Source: UBA1227 sp963629305
Lineage (GTDB): Bacteria > Bacillota > Clostridia > Oscillospirales > Acutalibacteraceae
Length of the DNA: 19,458 nucleotides
Assembly (NCBI GenBank): GCA_963629305.1
Contig: CAVGIJ010000022.1
Span: 1 to 19,458 of the forward strand
Reading direction: 5' to 3'
A program made the position numbers and the translations under genes. Position 1 is the stretch's first letter. Each line of letters starts with the position of its first letter. Positions 5,609 to 13,018 of this stretch are shown piece by piece. The notes beneath the pieces were generated by a model. The model worked only from the letters and a program-made list of their open reading frames with translations, ran no database searches and had not been told where the DNA came from.

Positions 5609-6895
5609 TGATTGGTTTATTTTTTCAATCATGTGAAGTCTGACATCCCCCGCAAGGTAGAGTGAGCCGCATACTACAATTGCACTGCTGTTGCCGTACT
5701 CTTTGAGTGCGAGGTCAAATGCGTCGCACGGGTCATCCTCAAAGCTTACCGACGGACAGAACCTTGCGGCAATTTCCGAAAGCTCTGCCGCCGGCATTGC
5801 ACGTGAAACTTTTGGTGTGGTGGTTATGATGTGTGATGCGAGCGGTGCGAGATGAGCGACAACCTTTTCAACCTCTTTGTCAGCCATAACTCCCATGACG
5901 AGTGTTATCTTCTGCGGACAAACATATGCTTTGAGTGTCTGTGAAAGAGCGAAGGCTCCATCGTCATTATGACCTCCGTCAAGGATGATAAGCGGCGACT
6001 TTGATAAAACTTCTACTCTTGCCGGAACGGTAGTTGATTCAACACCACGTTTTACGGCTTCATCCGTTATGCATACGCCCTGTTCCTTGAGTGCCTCAAT
6101 TATTCCGAGAGATACGGAGAGATTCTGAATCTGATGAGGTCCGATAAGCGGCAGGGTCATTTTCATGCCTTTATACTCAACAAGGTTTCCGTTTATGTCC
6201 TCCTTAACCGGAGTTATCTGAGACGGGTTCGCGAGAATGAATTTGTTGTGTTTTTCCTCTGCAGTCTGTTTTATGACACGGAATGCGGCATCTGATTTTT
6301 GAGGTGCGCAGACAGTCACGCCGTTATCCTTTATAATACCGGCCTTTTGTGCCGCAATTTCTTCTATGGTGTTGCCGAGAACTCCCATGTGATCAAAAGA
6401 AAGCGAAACGATTCCGCAAACAAGCGGGGTGTCTATGACATTGGTTGAGTCAAGCAATCCGCCAAGTCCTACCTCAAGAACCACATAGTCGGTATTTCTT
6501 TCCTTGAAATAAAGGAAAGCTATTGCGGTTATTACTTCAAACTCGGTTGGCTGTATGTCATTTTCGGCGAGCTCTGTTACTATCGGTTTTACGGTCTCGG
6601 TAAGCTTTGCAAGCCATTCTTCCTCTATAAAACGGCCGTTTAATTGGATTCTCTCACGAAAGTCGGACACAAACGGCGATGTAAAAAGTCCCGTATTAAA
6701 CCCTGCGCTGATAAGAATATTTGCAACTGTTGTACAGACAGAGCCCTTGCCGTTTGTACCGGCAATGTGGACAACCTTAAGCCCCTTTTCCGGATGCCCG
6801 AGCCTGTCAAGCAGAGCATTTATACGTTCGAAACCGGGTCTGGAACCAAATACGGCAAGACTTTCAATATAATCAATAGCTTCGTTGCAATTCAT
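5600..6895 (-). CDS. folC: bifunctional folylpolyglutamate/dihydrofolate synthase
   Basis: FolC ligates glutamate to dihydropteroate and/or folates using ATP, making retained polyglutamate coenzymes in the cytoplasm. The 431-residue length is normal. It has the Mur-ligase-type P-loop HIAGTNGKGS (residues 43-52), then the family patterns TSPFVSDFRERIQLNG, YVVLEVGLGGLLDSTN and SLSFDHMGVLGNTIEEIA with the loop residues expected for this family. The C-terminal domain follows with ILDGGHNDDGA. The N-terminal MNCNEAIDYIESL is typical of Firmicutes FolC. AGAGAG precedes the ATG. Its own promoter (6935-6962) and a terminator (5558-5589) make it a single-gene unit, possibly also read from the regulator gene upstream. 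Confidence 0.96.
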   Translation of the reverse strand: MNCNEAIDYIESLAVFGSRPGFERINALLDRLGHPEKGLKVVHIAGTNGKGSVCTTVANILISAGFNTGLFTSPFVSDFRERIQLNGRFIEEEWLAKLTETVKPIVTELAENDIQPTEFEVITAIAFLYFKERNTDYVVLEVGLGGLLDSTNVIDTPLVCGIVSLSFDHMGVLGNTIEEIAAQKAGIIKDNGVTVCAPQKSDAAFRVIKQTAEEKHNKFILANPSQITPVKEDINGNLVEYKGMKMTLPLIGPHQIQNLSVSLGIIEALKEQGVCITDEAVKRGVESTTVPARVEVLSKSPLIILDGGHNDDGAFALSQTLKAYVCPQKITLVMGVMADKEVEKVVAHLAPLASHIITTTPKVSRAMPAAELSEIAARFCPSVSFEDDPCDAFDLALKEYGNSSAIVVCGSLYLAGDVRLHMIEKINQSSR

Positions 6896-6934
6896 AATGT
6901 AACTCTCTTTTCTTAAAGACTTTGAACGAATACT

Positions 6935-6962
6935 ATTTTACAGTATGCACGCCGAAAATCAA
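6935..6962 (-). promoter_or_regulatory. probable promoter for folC
   Basis: On the - strand TTGATT (6962-6957) and TAAAAT (6940-6935) are 16 bp apart in the gap between the LytTR regulator and folC. The expected start is about 33 bases before the folC ATG. Confidence 0.55.
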
Positions 6963-6978
6963 TTGTATCTGTCAAAAT

Positions 6979-7686
6979 TCAGCTCAAAAAATTGTGACTT
7001 CTTGTGAATTCGTTGAATCTTATGTAAAAATCCATCTTTCTTCTTCTGCTGAGAGGTATTGTAACGTTATTGTCAAGCGTTATCTGGTTCTGGTCAAATT
7101 CGCGGATATGCATCATATTCACGGCAAATGATCTGTGCGGCATGATGAAATATTCCTCCGGGAGCTGTTGCGAAATCTGTATATACGGTGTTGTAGTCGT
7201 TATTCCGCTTGAATCGCAATATATGATTGTGATTTTCCTGTCTGCTTCGATGTAAATGATTTCCTCGGTACTGAAAGTTCGAAAAACCCCGTTTACCTTT
7301 GCCACTACCATTTTATAAGAATAGTTTTCACGTCTGTACGCTTCAAGACATTCGGTTATCGAACGTTCCTCTACAGGCTTTACCAGGAACCTGAATGCCT
7401 TGACCAAAAATGCATCATATACCTTTTCCGCGTCATCCGAAATAACGACAACAGCTCCCGATGGGTGCCTTGCCCTTATGATTCTGGATGTCTCGATGGT
7501 TGTTCTTCCTTCAAATCCGTCGTCTACAAACATAAGGTCAAATTCGTATACCGAGCTTAAAAATGAGTTGAGATCCGAAAAGGTTTTTATCTCAAGAGTC
7601 ATCATTTTTCGCAGTGAATATTCGCTTGCCGCCCTCCTTATTGTGTTATCAATTTTCTTTTCCGATGAGAATATTGCAATTTTCAT
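6979..7686 (-). CDS. orphan LytTR-family response regulator with atypical receiver
   Basis: The 235-residue protein has an N-terminal receiver-like domain (about 1-120) and a C-terminal LytTR DNA-binding domain (about 125-225; landmarks EEIIYIEADRKITIIY, MPHRSFAVNM, IPLSRRRK). In the receiver the usual phospho-acceptor position is kept (D55 in FDLMFVDDG), as are S83 and K103 (FLVKPV). The acidic pair that binds Mg2+ next to it, normally DD in an IAICDDE context, is S7-S8 (IAIFSSE). It may therefore work without phosphorylation. No histidine kinase gene is near. I chose ATG 7686, 8 bases after GGAGG, over the GTG one codon earlier. It is divergent from the sigma-factor gene, and a LytTR-type operator lies between them. 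Confidence 0.92.
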   Translation of the reverse strand: MKIAIFSSEKKIDNTIRRAASEYSLRKMMTLEIKTFSDLNSFLSSVYEFDLMFVDDGFEGRTTIETSRIIRARHPSGAVVVISDDAEKVYDAFLVKAFRFLVKPVEERSITECLEAYRRENYSYKMVVAKVNGVFRTFSTEEIIYIEADRKITIIYCDSSGITTTTPYIQISQQLPEEYFIMPHRSFAVNMMHIREFDQNQITLDNNVTIPLSRRRKMDFYIRFNEFTRSHNFLS

Positions 7687-7718
7687 CACGTTTTCCTCCC
7701 TTTAAACCTTTAGTGTGA

Positions 7719-7731
7719 TAGTTTGAAACTA
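7719..7731. promoter_or_regulatory. palindrome over the expected start of the LytTR transcript
   Basis: TAGTTT-G-AAACTA is a perfect 6-bp inverted repeat. It covers the start site (about 7730) predicted from the promoter at 7737-7766, where a bound protein would repress. It does not match the LytTR repeat pattern. Confidence 0.35.
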
Positions 7732-7736
7732 CAAGG

Positions 7737-7766
7737 AGTATATTCCAATAATAAATAAAATTGCAA
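7737..7766 (-). promoter_or_regulatory. probable promoter for the LytTR regulator gene
   Basis: On the - strand TTGCAA (7766-7761) and TATACT (7742-7737) are 18 bp apart, giving a start near 7730, about 44 bases before the ATG. The -10 box matches consensus at five of six bases. Confidence 0.55.
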
Positions 7767-7794
7767 CTAAGTGTCATATTTTGTTTTTATAACG

Positions 7795-7824
7795 ACCTTT
7801 CATTCCTTTTTTAAGACCGTTCGT
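7795..7824 (+). promoter_or_regulatory. LytTR-type operator: two 9-bp direct repeats 12 bp apart
   Basis: ACCTTTCAT (7795-7803) and ACCGTTCGT (7816-7824) are direct repeats with a 21-bp period, two helical turns. The second fits the published LytTR pattern [TA][AC][CA]GTTN[AG][TG] at every position; the first differs at one base (TTT for GTT). Similarity extends beyond the core: 12 of 15 bases match between 7792-7806 and 7813-7827. A weak -10 (TATATC, 7855-7860) lies downstream with no good -35, the usual layout for an activator-dependent promoter of the sigma gene. The adjacent LytTR gene is the obvious candidate to bind here. Confidence 0.65.
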
Positions 7825-7880
7825 TCCAAAACAGAGATTTTTGCCCGTAAATCATATATCATTCCCTCGGAGGGATGACT

Positions 7881-8396
7881 ATGGAAAATATGATTTCCGA
7901 GATTTACAGGAAATATTATGACGTGCTTTTTCGGGAGGCTATGCGCAGAGTAAAGGATGCGAATATTGCCGAGGATTGTGTTCAGGAAAGTTTTTGCGTT
8001 TTGATTGAAAAACTTCTGGAGTCAAAGAGCGGCACAAATGAGGCGGATGAGGTGCGTATTTACCCTTTTCTTAAAAAAGTGTGCATCAATTCGGCTGTGA
8101 AAAATTCAAACAGTTTTTCACGAGTGCATGTAATCGATACGGAGTTGTTATCTGATGAATGTCATTGTCCGGGCGCGGAGGATGAATTTTTCAGAGAGCG
8201 ACTTATGTCGAGACTGGATTTTGCGATAGAAAATCAGCTGCCGGAATACCGAACGGTGCTTTTTTACCGTTTCGGATGCGGCATGACATACGGCATGATC
8301 GGTGAAAAACTGCACCGCACTGAGGGGTCTGTACAGAAGATTACAAGCAGAGTTATACATGAAATAAAAGAGGATTTGGAGGAGAGGGATATATGA
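7881..8396 (+). CDS. small sigma-70-family (ECF-like) RNA polymerase sigma factor
   Basis: The 171-residue protein has a region 2 near its N-terminus (IYRKYYDVLFREAMRRV, then IAEDCVQESFCVLIEKL). A region 4 helix-turn-helix lies near its C-terminus (LPEYRTVLFYRFGCGM, then GMIGEKLHRTEGSVQKITSR). It lacks regions 1 and 3, as ECF sigma factors do. It should direct core RNA polymerase to a set of promoters that cannot be identified here. I chose ATG 7881, 7 bases after GGAGG (7869-7873); the upstream in-frame ATG at 7875 would overlap that site. Its stop overlaps the start of the FHA gene (ATGA). There is no membrane anti-sigma gene; the coupled partner is a soluble FHA protein. The LytTR-type operator just upstream suggests activation by the divergent regulator. 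Confidence 0.88.
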   Translation: MENMISEIYRKYYDVLFREAMRRVKDANIAEDCVQESFCVLIEKLLESKSGTNEADEVRIYPFLKKVCINSAVKNSNSFSRVHVIDTELLSDECHCPGAEDEFFRERLMSRLDFAIENQLPEYRTVLFYRFGCGMTYGMIGEKLHRTEGSVQKITSRVIHEIKEDLEERDI

Positions 8397-9409
8397 GTGA
8401 AATAATAAATAATAATGTAATTAAATATATACCGAAAAAAGACTCGCGGATAGATACGTATGCGTATGGCGTAATGAAAACGAATCAACCCGATTGTCTG
8501 CTTGTGACCGGATACGATAAAAGTGAAAATGCATTACTGTTTGCTGTGTCTGAACTTGTCCCCATAAGAGAATGGCTCGCAGACACAAAAAAGTTTCCGG
8601 GTGGCAATGTATTTGAGAGGCTCGACAGACTTACAAACGATTTATCAAAAACACTGAATTTTTTTGATGAGTACATGATACCGCTCTACGAACTTAAATC
8701 GGATATTGATTGTGTATTCTATGATGCCGGAAAGGGACGTTGCCGTTTCCTGTGCCTGCCGGTTATCGGGGAAACGGCAAAGACCCCGTGGGCGTCTCAA
8801 CTCTTTCCGGCCGCAGTGTGCAGCGCGGAGTATGAAAATGATAAGCAGAAAGCCGCCGCAATGGACATTGCGGGCTTTCTGCTTAAAAGCGGACGGACGT
8901 CCTGCGGCGCAGACGCGTGTCCGTCCGACATAATTCCGATACTTTGCCAAGTATCGGAAAAGCTCCGCGCTGCAGCAGTGGCGGATACTGCGGTGAAGCG
9001 GAAAAAAGCTCCGTCATTTCTGACGAGGCTTTTTTCCGCACAGGACACGGATATTCCGGATGATGAATTTTTCTTTGAGGAAGAAACGCCTCCTAAAACG
9101 GAAATTCTTTCCGTGCTGACGTGCCGCAGCACAGGTGCGCAGTATCCGCTTATATTCGGTCCCGATTATCTCGGGACCGACCCGGAAAAGTGCAGTATAT
9201 GCATTGACTGTGACGGTGAGAATGATAAAGATGGTGTTTTTTGTAAGATGAGTGCTAAAAGGGGTAAATGGTTTATAAAAACTCTTGCAAAGAACGAAAA
9301 AATTTTTATAAACGGTAAAGAAACGAGGCTCGGATACGAATGTGAGATGAAGCCGGCAGACATAATAACTATAGGAAAAACAGACTTTGTTTTCTCGTAT
9401 AGAAGCTGA
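8393..9409 (+). CDS. DUF6382-like/FHA two-domain protein with degenerate FHA
   Basis: The 338-residue soluble protein starts on the ATGA overlap with the sigma-factor stop. The N-terminal half (about 1-170) resembles the domain found before FHA domains in Clostridia (DUF6382 type), with EWLADTKKF followed by a helical stretch and a DCVFYDAGKGRCRFLCLP strand pair. A linker with basic and acidic patches follows (VKRKKAPSFLTRL, DDEFFFEEE). The C-terminal about 90 residues fit an FHA fold, with the conserved NG turn (KIFINGKE) and a final DIITIGKTDFVFSY. The residues that normally grip phosphothreonine are not seen: the GR after the first strand is LGTD, and there is no S-x-x-H. It may bind a partner without phosphorylation. 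Coupling to the sigma gene suggests it modulates the sigma factor. The family name is from memory. Confidence 0.75.
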   Translation: MSEIINNNVIKYIPKKDSRIDTYAYGVMKTNQPDCLLVTGYDKSENALLFAVSELVPIREWLADTKKFPGGNVFERLDRLTNDLSKTLNFFDEYMIPLYELKSDIDCVFYDAGKGRCRFLCLPVIGETAKTPWASQLFPAAVCSAEYENDKQKAAAMDIAGFLLKSGRTSCGADACPSDIIPILCQVSEKLRAAAVADTAVKRKKAPSFLTRLFSAQDTDIPDDEFFFEEETPPKTEILSVLTCRSTGAQYPLIFGPDYLGTDPEKCSICIDCDGENDKDGVFCKMSAKRGKWFIKTLAKNEKIFINGKETRLGYECEMKPADIITIGKTDFVFSYRS

Positions 9410-9443
9410 CCGGAAATTTTTTGAAATTTTTAAAAAATAATTG

Positions 9444-9472
9444 TTGACTTCATGTGGACACGGTGGTACATT
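9444..9472 (+). promoter_or_regulatory. promoter of the hrcA-grpE-dnaK-dnaJ operon
   Basis: TTGACT (9444-9449) and TACATT (9467-9472) are 17 bp apart. The expected start near 9479 is a few bases before the CIRCE element. No clear terminator separates this promoter from the FHA gene ending at 9409; only A/T-rich sequence is present. Confidence 0.7.
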
Positions 9473-9482
9473 ATATATGAAG

Positions 9483-9509
9483 TTAGCACTCGGAAGTTTA
9501 GAGTGCTAA
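9483..9509. promoter_or_regulatory. CIRCE operator (HrcA binding site)
   Basis: TTAGCACTC (9483-9491) and GAGTGCTAA (9501-9509) are perfect consensus arms around a 9-bp spacer. CIRCE is bound by the HrcA repressor, which is itself the first product of this operon, so the operon is autoregulated and induced on heat shock when GroEL is titrated. Confidence 0.99.
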
Positions 9510-9524
9510 ACCTGACAAAGAAAA

Positions 9525-10637
9525 GTGGTGAAGAAAGTGCTTCCGCCAAGACGACAAAAAATATTGGCTGCAATAATTGAACAGTATATTGAAACCGGGG
9601 AGCCGGTAGGCTCAAAGGCATTACTTTCAAGACTGTCAATGGATGTTTCATCAGCAACCATAAGAAACGAAATGGCTGAGCTTTGCAAGGAAGGGCTTAT
9701 AAGTCAACCTCATACATCGGCAGGACGTGTACCCACACAGTACGGTTATAGGTATTATGTCGATAACCTCATGCAGGTGTCGGATCTTTCAGATATCGAT
9801 AAGCGCAGAATCGAGGCAGGCGTTGACTACAGATCCGGAGATCCGGAACAGCTTCTTGCGGGAGCGGGAGAGGCACTTGTAGACTTCACCAACTTCGCCG
9901 CCATCTCAACGACGCCGGCAGATGAAAATGCCTGTATCAAAAATATCAAGATGGTTCAGATAAGTTCGAGAACCGCAATGATCGTTCTTCTTACATCGAC
10001 GGGAATACTCAAAAGTAAAGCCTGCAGAACGGACGTTATTATTACGGATGACCTTAAGGACTCATTTGCGGAGATAGTCAGGGATAACTTCTTTGGCAGA
10101 CCGCTTTCAGATATCGGAACAGTTATGATTCAAACTCTGGTTGCGAGTCTCGGAGCAAAGGCTTTGTCCATGTCGCCGCTGCTTGTTACAATAGCAGATC
10201 TTGCGCAGGCGGCAGGGCAGTCGGAGATAAACCTCTCCGGACAATCGAATTTGCTCGACTATAAAGAGTACGACGAAAACGCCGGTCAGCTTCTTGATTT
10301 TCTTCACAGACGTGAACCGCTCTCAATGCTTGTCTCATCCACGAAGGATGACAACAAGGACATAGAGGTTCGTATAGGAAACGAAAACAGGTACAAGGAG
10401 CTTGAAAATTCCAGCGTTATTATCTCGAAGTACAAGATAGGCGACAACGCCCGGGGTGCTATAGGAATCATAGGCCCGACGAGAATGAACTACTCAAAGC
10501 TCATTCCGAGTATCAAGTATCTCACTGACATAGTAAGTAAGCTGTTGTCAGATGTATATGAGGAGGAGAACACCGGTGTCGAAAGAGACGAAGAAAAACG
10601 AGCAGGATCCGAAGAATCCGGAGCAGAAAAAGGATGA
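9525..10637 (+). CDS. hrcA: heat-inducible transcription repressor HrcA
   Basis: HrcA represses class I heat-shock genes by binding CIRCE; GroEL keeps it active. The N-terminal winged helix is clear (PRRQKILAAIIEQYIETGEP, SKALLSRLSMDVSSATIRNE, TSAGRVPTQYGYRYYVD), followed by the GAF-like and insertion domains and the late ENRYKELENSSVIISKYKIG and GAIGIIGPTRMNYSKLIP motifs. The start is ambiguous: GTG codons at 9525, 9528 and 9537 are in frame, and 9537 has the best-placed GGTG. At up to 370 residues it is longer than usual. The last roughly 28 residues after SKLLSDVY are highly charged and overlap the start of grpE. This tail is probably a by-product of a lost stop codon. Confidence 0.97.
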   Translation: MVKKVLPPRRQKILAAIIEQYIETGEPVGSKALLSRLSMDVSSATIRNEMAELCKEGLISQPHTSAGRVPTQYGYRYYVDNLMQVSDLSDIDKRRIEAGVDYRSGDPEQLLAGAGEALVDFTNFAAISTTPADENACIKNIKMVQISSRTAMIVLLTSTGILKSKACRTDVIITDDLKDSFAEIVRDNFFGRPLSDIGTVMIQTLVASLGAKALSMSPLLVTIADLAQAAGQSEINLSGQSNLLDYKEYDENAGQLLDFLHRREPLSMLVSSTKDDNKDIEVRIGNENRYKELENSSVIISKYKIGDNARGAIGIIGPTRMNYSKLIPSIKYLTDIVSKLLSDVYEEENTGVERDEEKRAGSEESGAEKG

Positions 10638-11127
10638 GGAATCCGCAAAGGCTGCCGAGCCTAAAAAAGAGGATAAAAAGGAACAGACCGTAGAGGAAAA
10701 GCTGGTTGCGGAGCTTGCCGCTCAAAAGGAAGCTTACTTAAGACTCGCAGCAGAGTATGACAACTACAGAAAGCGTACGGCAAAAGAAAAAGATGACGCT
10801 TTCACGAATGCGAAAGCATCTGTTTTTACCGAACTTATTCCGGTGATTGACAATTTTGACAGAGCTGTGACCGCTGAGGAGTCAGAGCTTGCAAACTTCA
10901 AAAAAGGCGTTGAAATGACGCATACACAGTTGAAAACCGTATTTGAAAAATTCGGAGTAACCGAATTCGGCGAAGCCGGAGAGGCATTTGATCCGAATTT
11001 CCACAATGCGGTTATGCATATTGACGATGAGAAACTTTCCGAGAACGTTATCGCCGAGGTTTTCCAAAAAGGATACAAGACAGGCGATAAGGTACTCAGA
11101 CCGGCAATGGTTAAAGTTGCAAACTAG
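10576..11127 (+). CDS. grpE: nucleotide exchange factor GrpE
   Basis: GrpE releases ADP from DnaK to reset the chaperone cycle. The 183-residue protein has a charged, lysine/glutamate-rich disordered N-terminus, a long helix with the signature YLRLAAEYDNYRKRTAKEK, VIDNFDRAV in the middle, and the C-terminal beta domain (FDPNFHNAVMHI, EVFQKGYKTGDKVLRPAMVKV). I chose GTG 10576, which follows AGGAGGAG (10561-10568) at proper distance, over the ATG at 10552 upstream of that site. It overlaps the 3' end of hrcA by 62 bp in another frame. Confidence 0.97.
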   Translation: MSKETKKNEQDPKNPEQKKDEESAKAAEPKKEDKKEQTVEEKLVAELAAQKEAYLRLAAEYDNYRKRTAKEKDDAFTNAKASVFTELIPVIDNFDRAVTAEESELANFKKGVEMTHTQLKTVFEKFGVTEFGEAGEAFDPNFHNAVMHIDDEKLSENVIAEVFQKGYKTGDKVLRPAMVKVAN

Positions 11128-11173
11128 TTTACATTGTTAAAAATTTCTTTATTATAAATTGGAGGCATTTATT

Positions 11174-13000
11174 ATGGCAAAAATAGTAGGTATTGACCTT
11201 GGTACAACAAACTCATGTGTAGCGGTAATCGAGGGTGGCGAGCCCGTAGTAATCGCAAATGCAGAAGGTGCACGTACAACTCCGTCAGTAGTTGCATTCG
11301 GCAAAGATGGTGAGCGTATGGTGGGCCAGGTTGCAAAGAGACAGGCAATCACAAATCCTGACAGAACAGTATCATCCATCAAACGTCAGATGGGTTCTGA
11401 TTATAAAGTTACAATTGACGACAAGAAGTATACACCGCAGGAGATTTCGGCAATGATTCTTCAAAAGCTTAAGGCTGACGCTGAAAGCTATCTCGGCGAT
11501 AAGGTAACAGAGGCTGTAATTACAGTTCCCGCATACTTCACAGATGCACAGCGTCAGGCTACAAAGGACGCAGGCAAAATTGCCGGACTTGACGTAAAGA
11601 GAATCATCAACGAGCCTACAGCCGCAGCACTCGCCTATGGTATTGACAAGGGCGATGACCAGAAAATCATGGTATACGACCTCGGCGGCGGTACATTCGA
11701 TGTATCTATCATTGAAATGGGTGACGGCGTTCAGGAGGTTCTTGCAACAGCAGGTAACAACCGTCTCGGCGGTGATGACTTTGACCAGAGAGTTATCGAC
11801 TATCTTGCAGACGAGTTCAAAAAGGCTGAAGGCATTGACTTAAAGGGCGACAAGATGGCTATGCAGAGACTTAAGGAAGCTGCAGAGAAAGCAAAGATTG
11901 AGCTTTCGGGTGTAACAACCTCCAACATCTCACTTCCGTTCATCACAGCAGACGCAAACGGCCCAAAGCACCTTGAGGTAACTCTCACACGCGCAAAGTT
12001 CAATGAACTCACAGCTGACCTTGTTGAAAAAACAATGGGTCCTGTAAGACAGGCTCTTGAGGATTCAGGTCTTAAGACATCCGAGATTGACAAGGTTCTC
12101 ATGGTCGGCGGTTCTTCAAGAATTCCCGCAGTTCAGGAAGCTGTTCAGAAGTTTATCGGTAAAGAGCCATTCAAGGGAATCAACCCGGATGAGTGCGTAG
12201 CAATGGGTGCTGCTCTTCAGGGCGGTGTTCTCGGCGGAGATGTCAAGGGACTTCTTCTTCTCGACGTTACCCCGCTTTCACTCGGTATTGAGACCCTCGG
12301 CGGTGTATTTACAAAAATCATAGAGAGAAATACAACTATCCCGACAAAGAAGAGCCAGATCTTCTCAACTGCCGCCGATAACCAGACATCAGTTGAAGTA
12401 AACGTTCTTCAGGGTGAACGTGAATTTGCAAAAGACAACAAACAGCTTGGTTTGTTCCACCTCGACGGAATTCTTCCGGCACGCCGCGGTACTCCGCAGA
12501 TTGAAGTAACATTCGACATTGACGCAAACGGTATCGTTCACGTATCCGCAAAGGATCTCGGAACAGGCAAAGAGCAGTCAATCAACATCACAGCCTCTTC
12601 CAACATGTCTAAAGAGGACATTGATAAGGCTGTACGTGAGGCTGAGCAGTTTGCCGCTGAGGATAAGCAGCGTCGTGAGGATGTTGATGCCCGCAATGCC
12701 GCAGACCAGATGGTATTCCAGTGCGAGAAGATTCTTGCTGACGAAGCTGATAAGTTCGACGAGGCTGACAAGACTGATCTTCAGTCAAAGATTGATTCAC
12801 TCAAAGAAGCTCTCAAGGGTGAGGACATGAACCTTATCAAGAACAGACAGGAAGAACTCCAGGCTAAGTTCTACGAGGTTTCTGAAAAGCTCTACAAGGC
12901 AAATGCTCCGCAGGACGCTCCTGATATGGGTGCACAGGGCGCAGCAGGTGCCGGCACACAGGGCGATGCAAACGACGTTGAATTCACAGACGTAGACTGA
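11174..13000 (+). CDS. dnaK: chaperone protein DnaK (Hsp70)
   Basis: DnaK binds exposed hydrophobic peptides in an ATP-driven cycle with DnaJ and GrpE. The 608-residue protein begins MAKIVGIDLGTTNSCVAV, with the phosphate-binding motifs YDLGGGTFDVSI and VGGSSRIPAVQ of the ATPase domain. The linker is LLLLDVTPLSLGIET; a peptide-binding domain, a helical lid and a glycine/alanine-rich tail ending EFTDVD follow. The sequence around SIKRQMGSDYKV lacks the roughly 25-residue insertion of Gram-negative DnaK, supporting a Gram-positive host. ATG 11174 lies 8 bases after GGAGG; the upstream in-frame TTG at 11159 would include that ribosome site. The gap to grpE is short and holds no promoter that I can see. 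Confidence 0.99.
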   Translation: MAKIVGIDLGTTNSCVAVIEGGEPVVIANAEGARTTPSVVAFGKDGERMVGQVAKRQAITNPDRTVSSIKRQMGSDYKVTIDDKKYTPQEISAMILQKLKADAESYLGDKVTEAVITVPAYFTDAQRQATKDAGKIAGLDVKRIINEPTAAALAYGIDKGDDQKIMVYDLGGGTFDVSIIEMGDGVQEVLATAGNNRLGGDDFDQRVIDYLADEFKKAEGIDLKGDKMAMQRLKEAAEKAKIELSGVTTSNISLPFITADANGPKHLEVTLTRAKFNELTADLVEKTMGPVRQALEDSGLKTSEIDKVLMVGGSSRIPAVQEAVQKFIGKEPFKGINPDECVAMGAALQGGVLGGDVKGLLLLDVTPLSLGIETLGGVFTKIIERNTTIPTKKSQIFSTAADNQTSVEVNVLQGEREFAKDNKQLGLFHLDGILPARRGTPQIEVTFDIDANGIVHVSAKDLGTGKEQSINITASSNMSKEDIDKAVREAEQFAAEDKQRREDVDARNAADQMVFQCEKILADEADKFDEADKTDLQSKIDSLKEALKGEDMNLIKNRQEELQAKFYEVSEKLYKANAPQDAPDMGAQGAAGAGTQGDANDVEFTDVD

Positions 13001-13018
13001 TAAAAGGAATGATTACTC

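Noticed and set aside
9410..9443. A/T-only stem (ATTTTTT ... AAAAAAT) after the FHA gene as a terminator
   Set aside because: It has no GC stem and overlaps the promoter region of hrcA; it is unlikely to terminate transcription.
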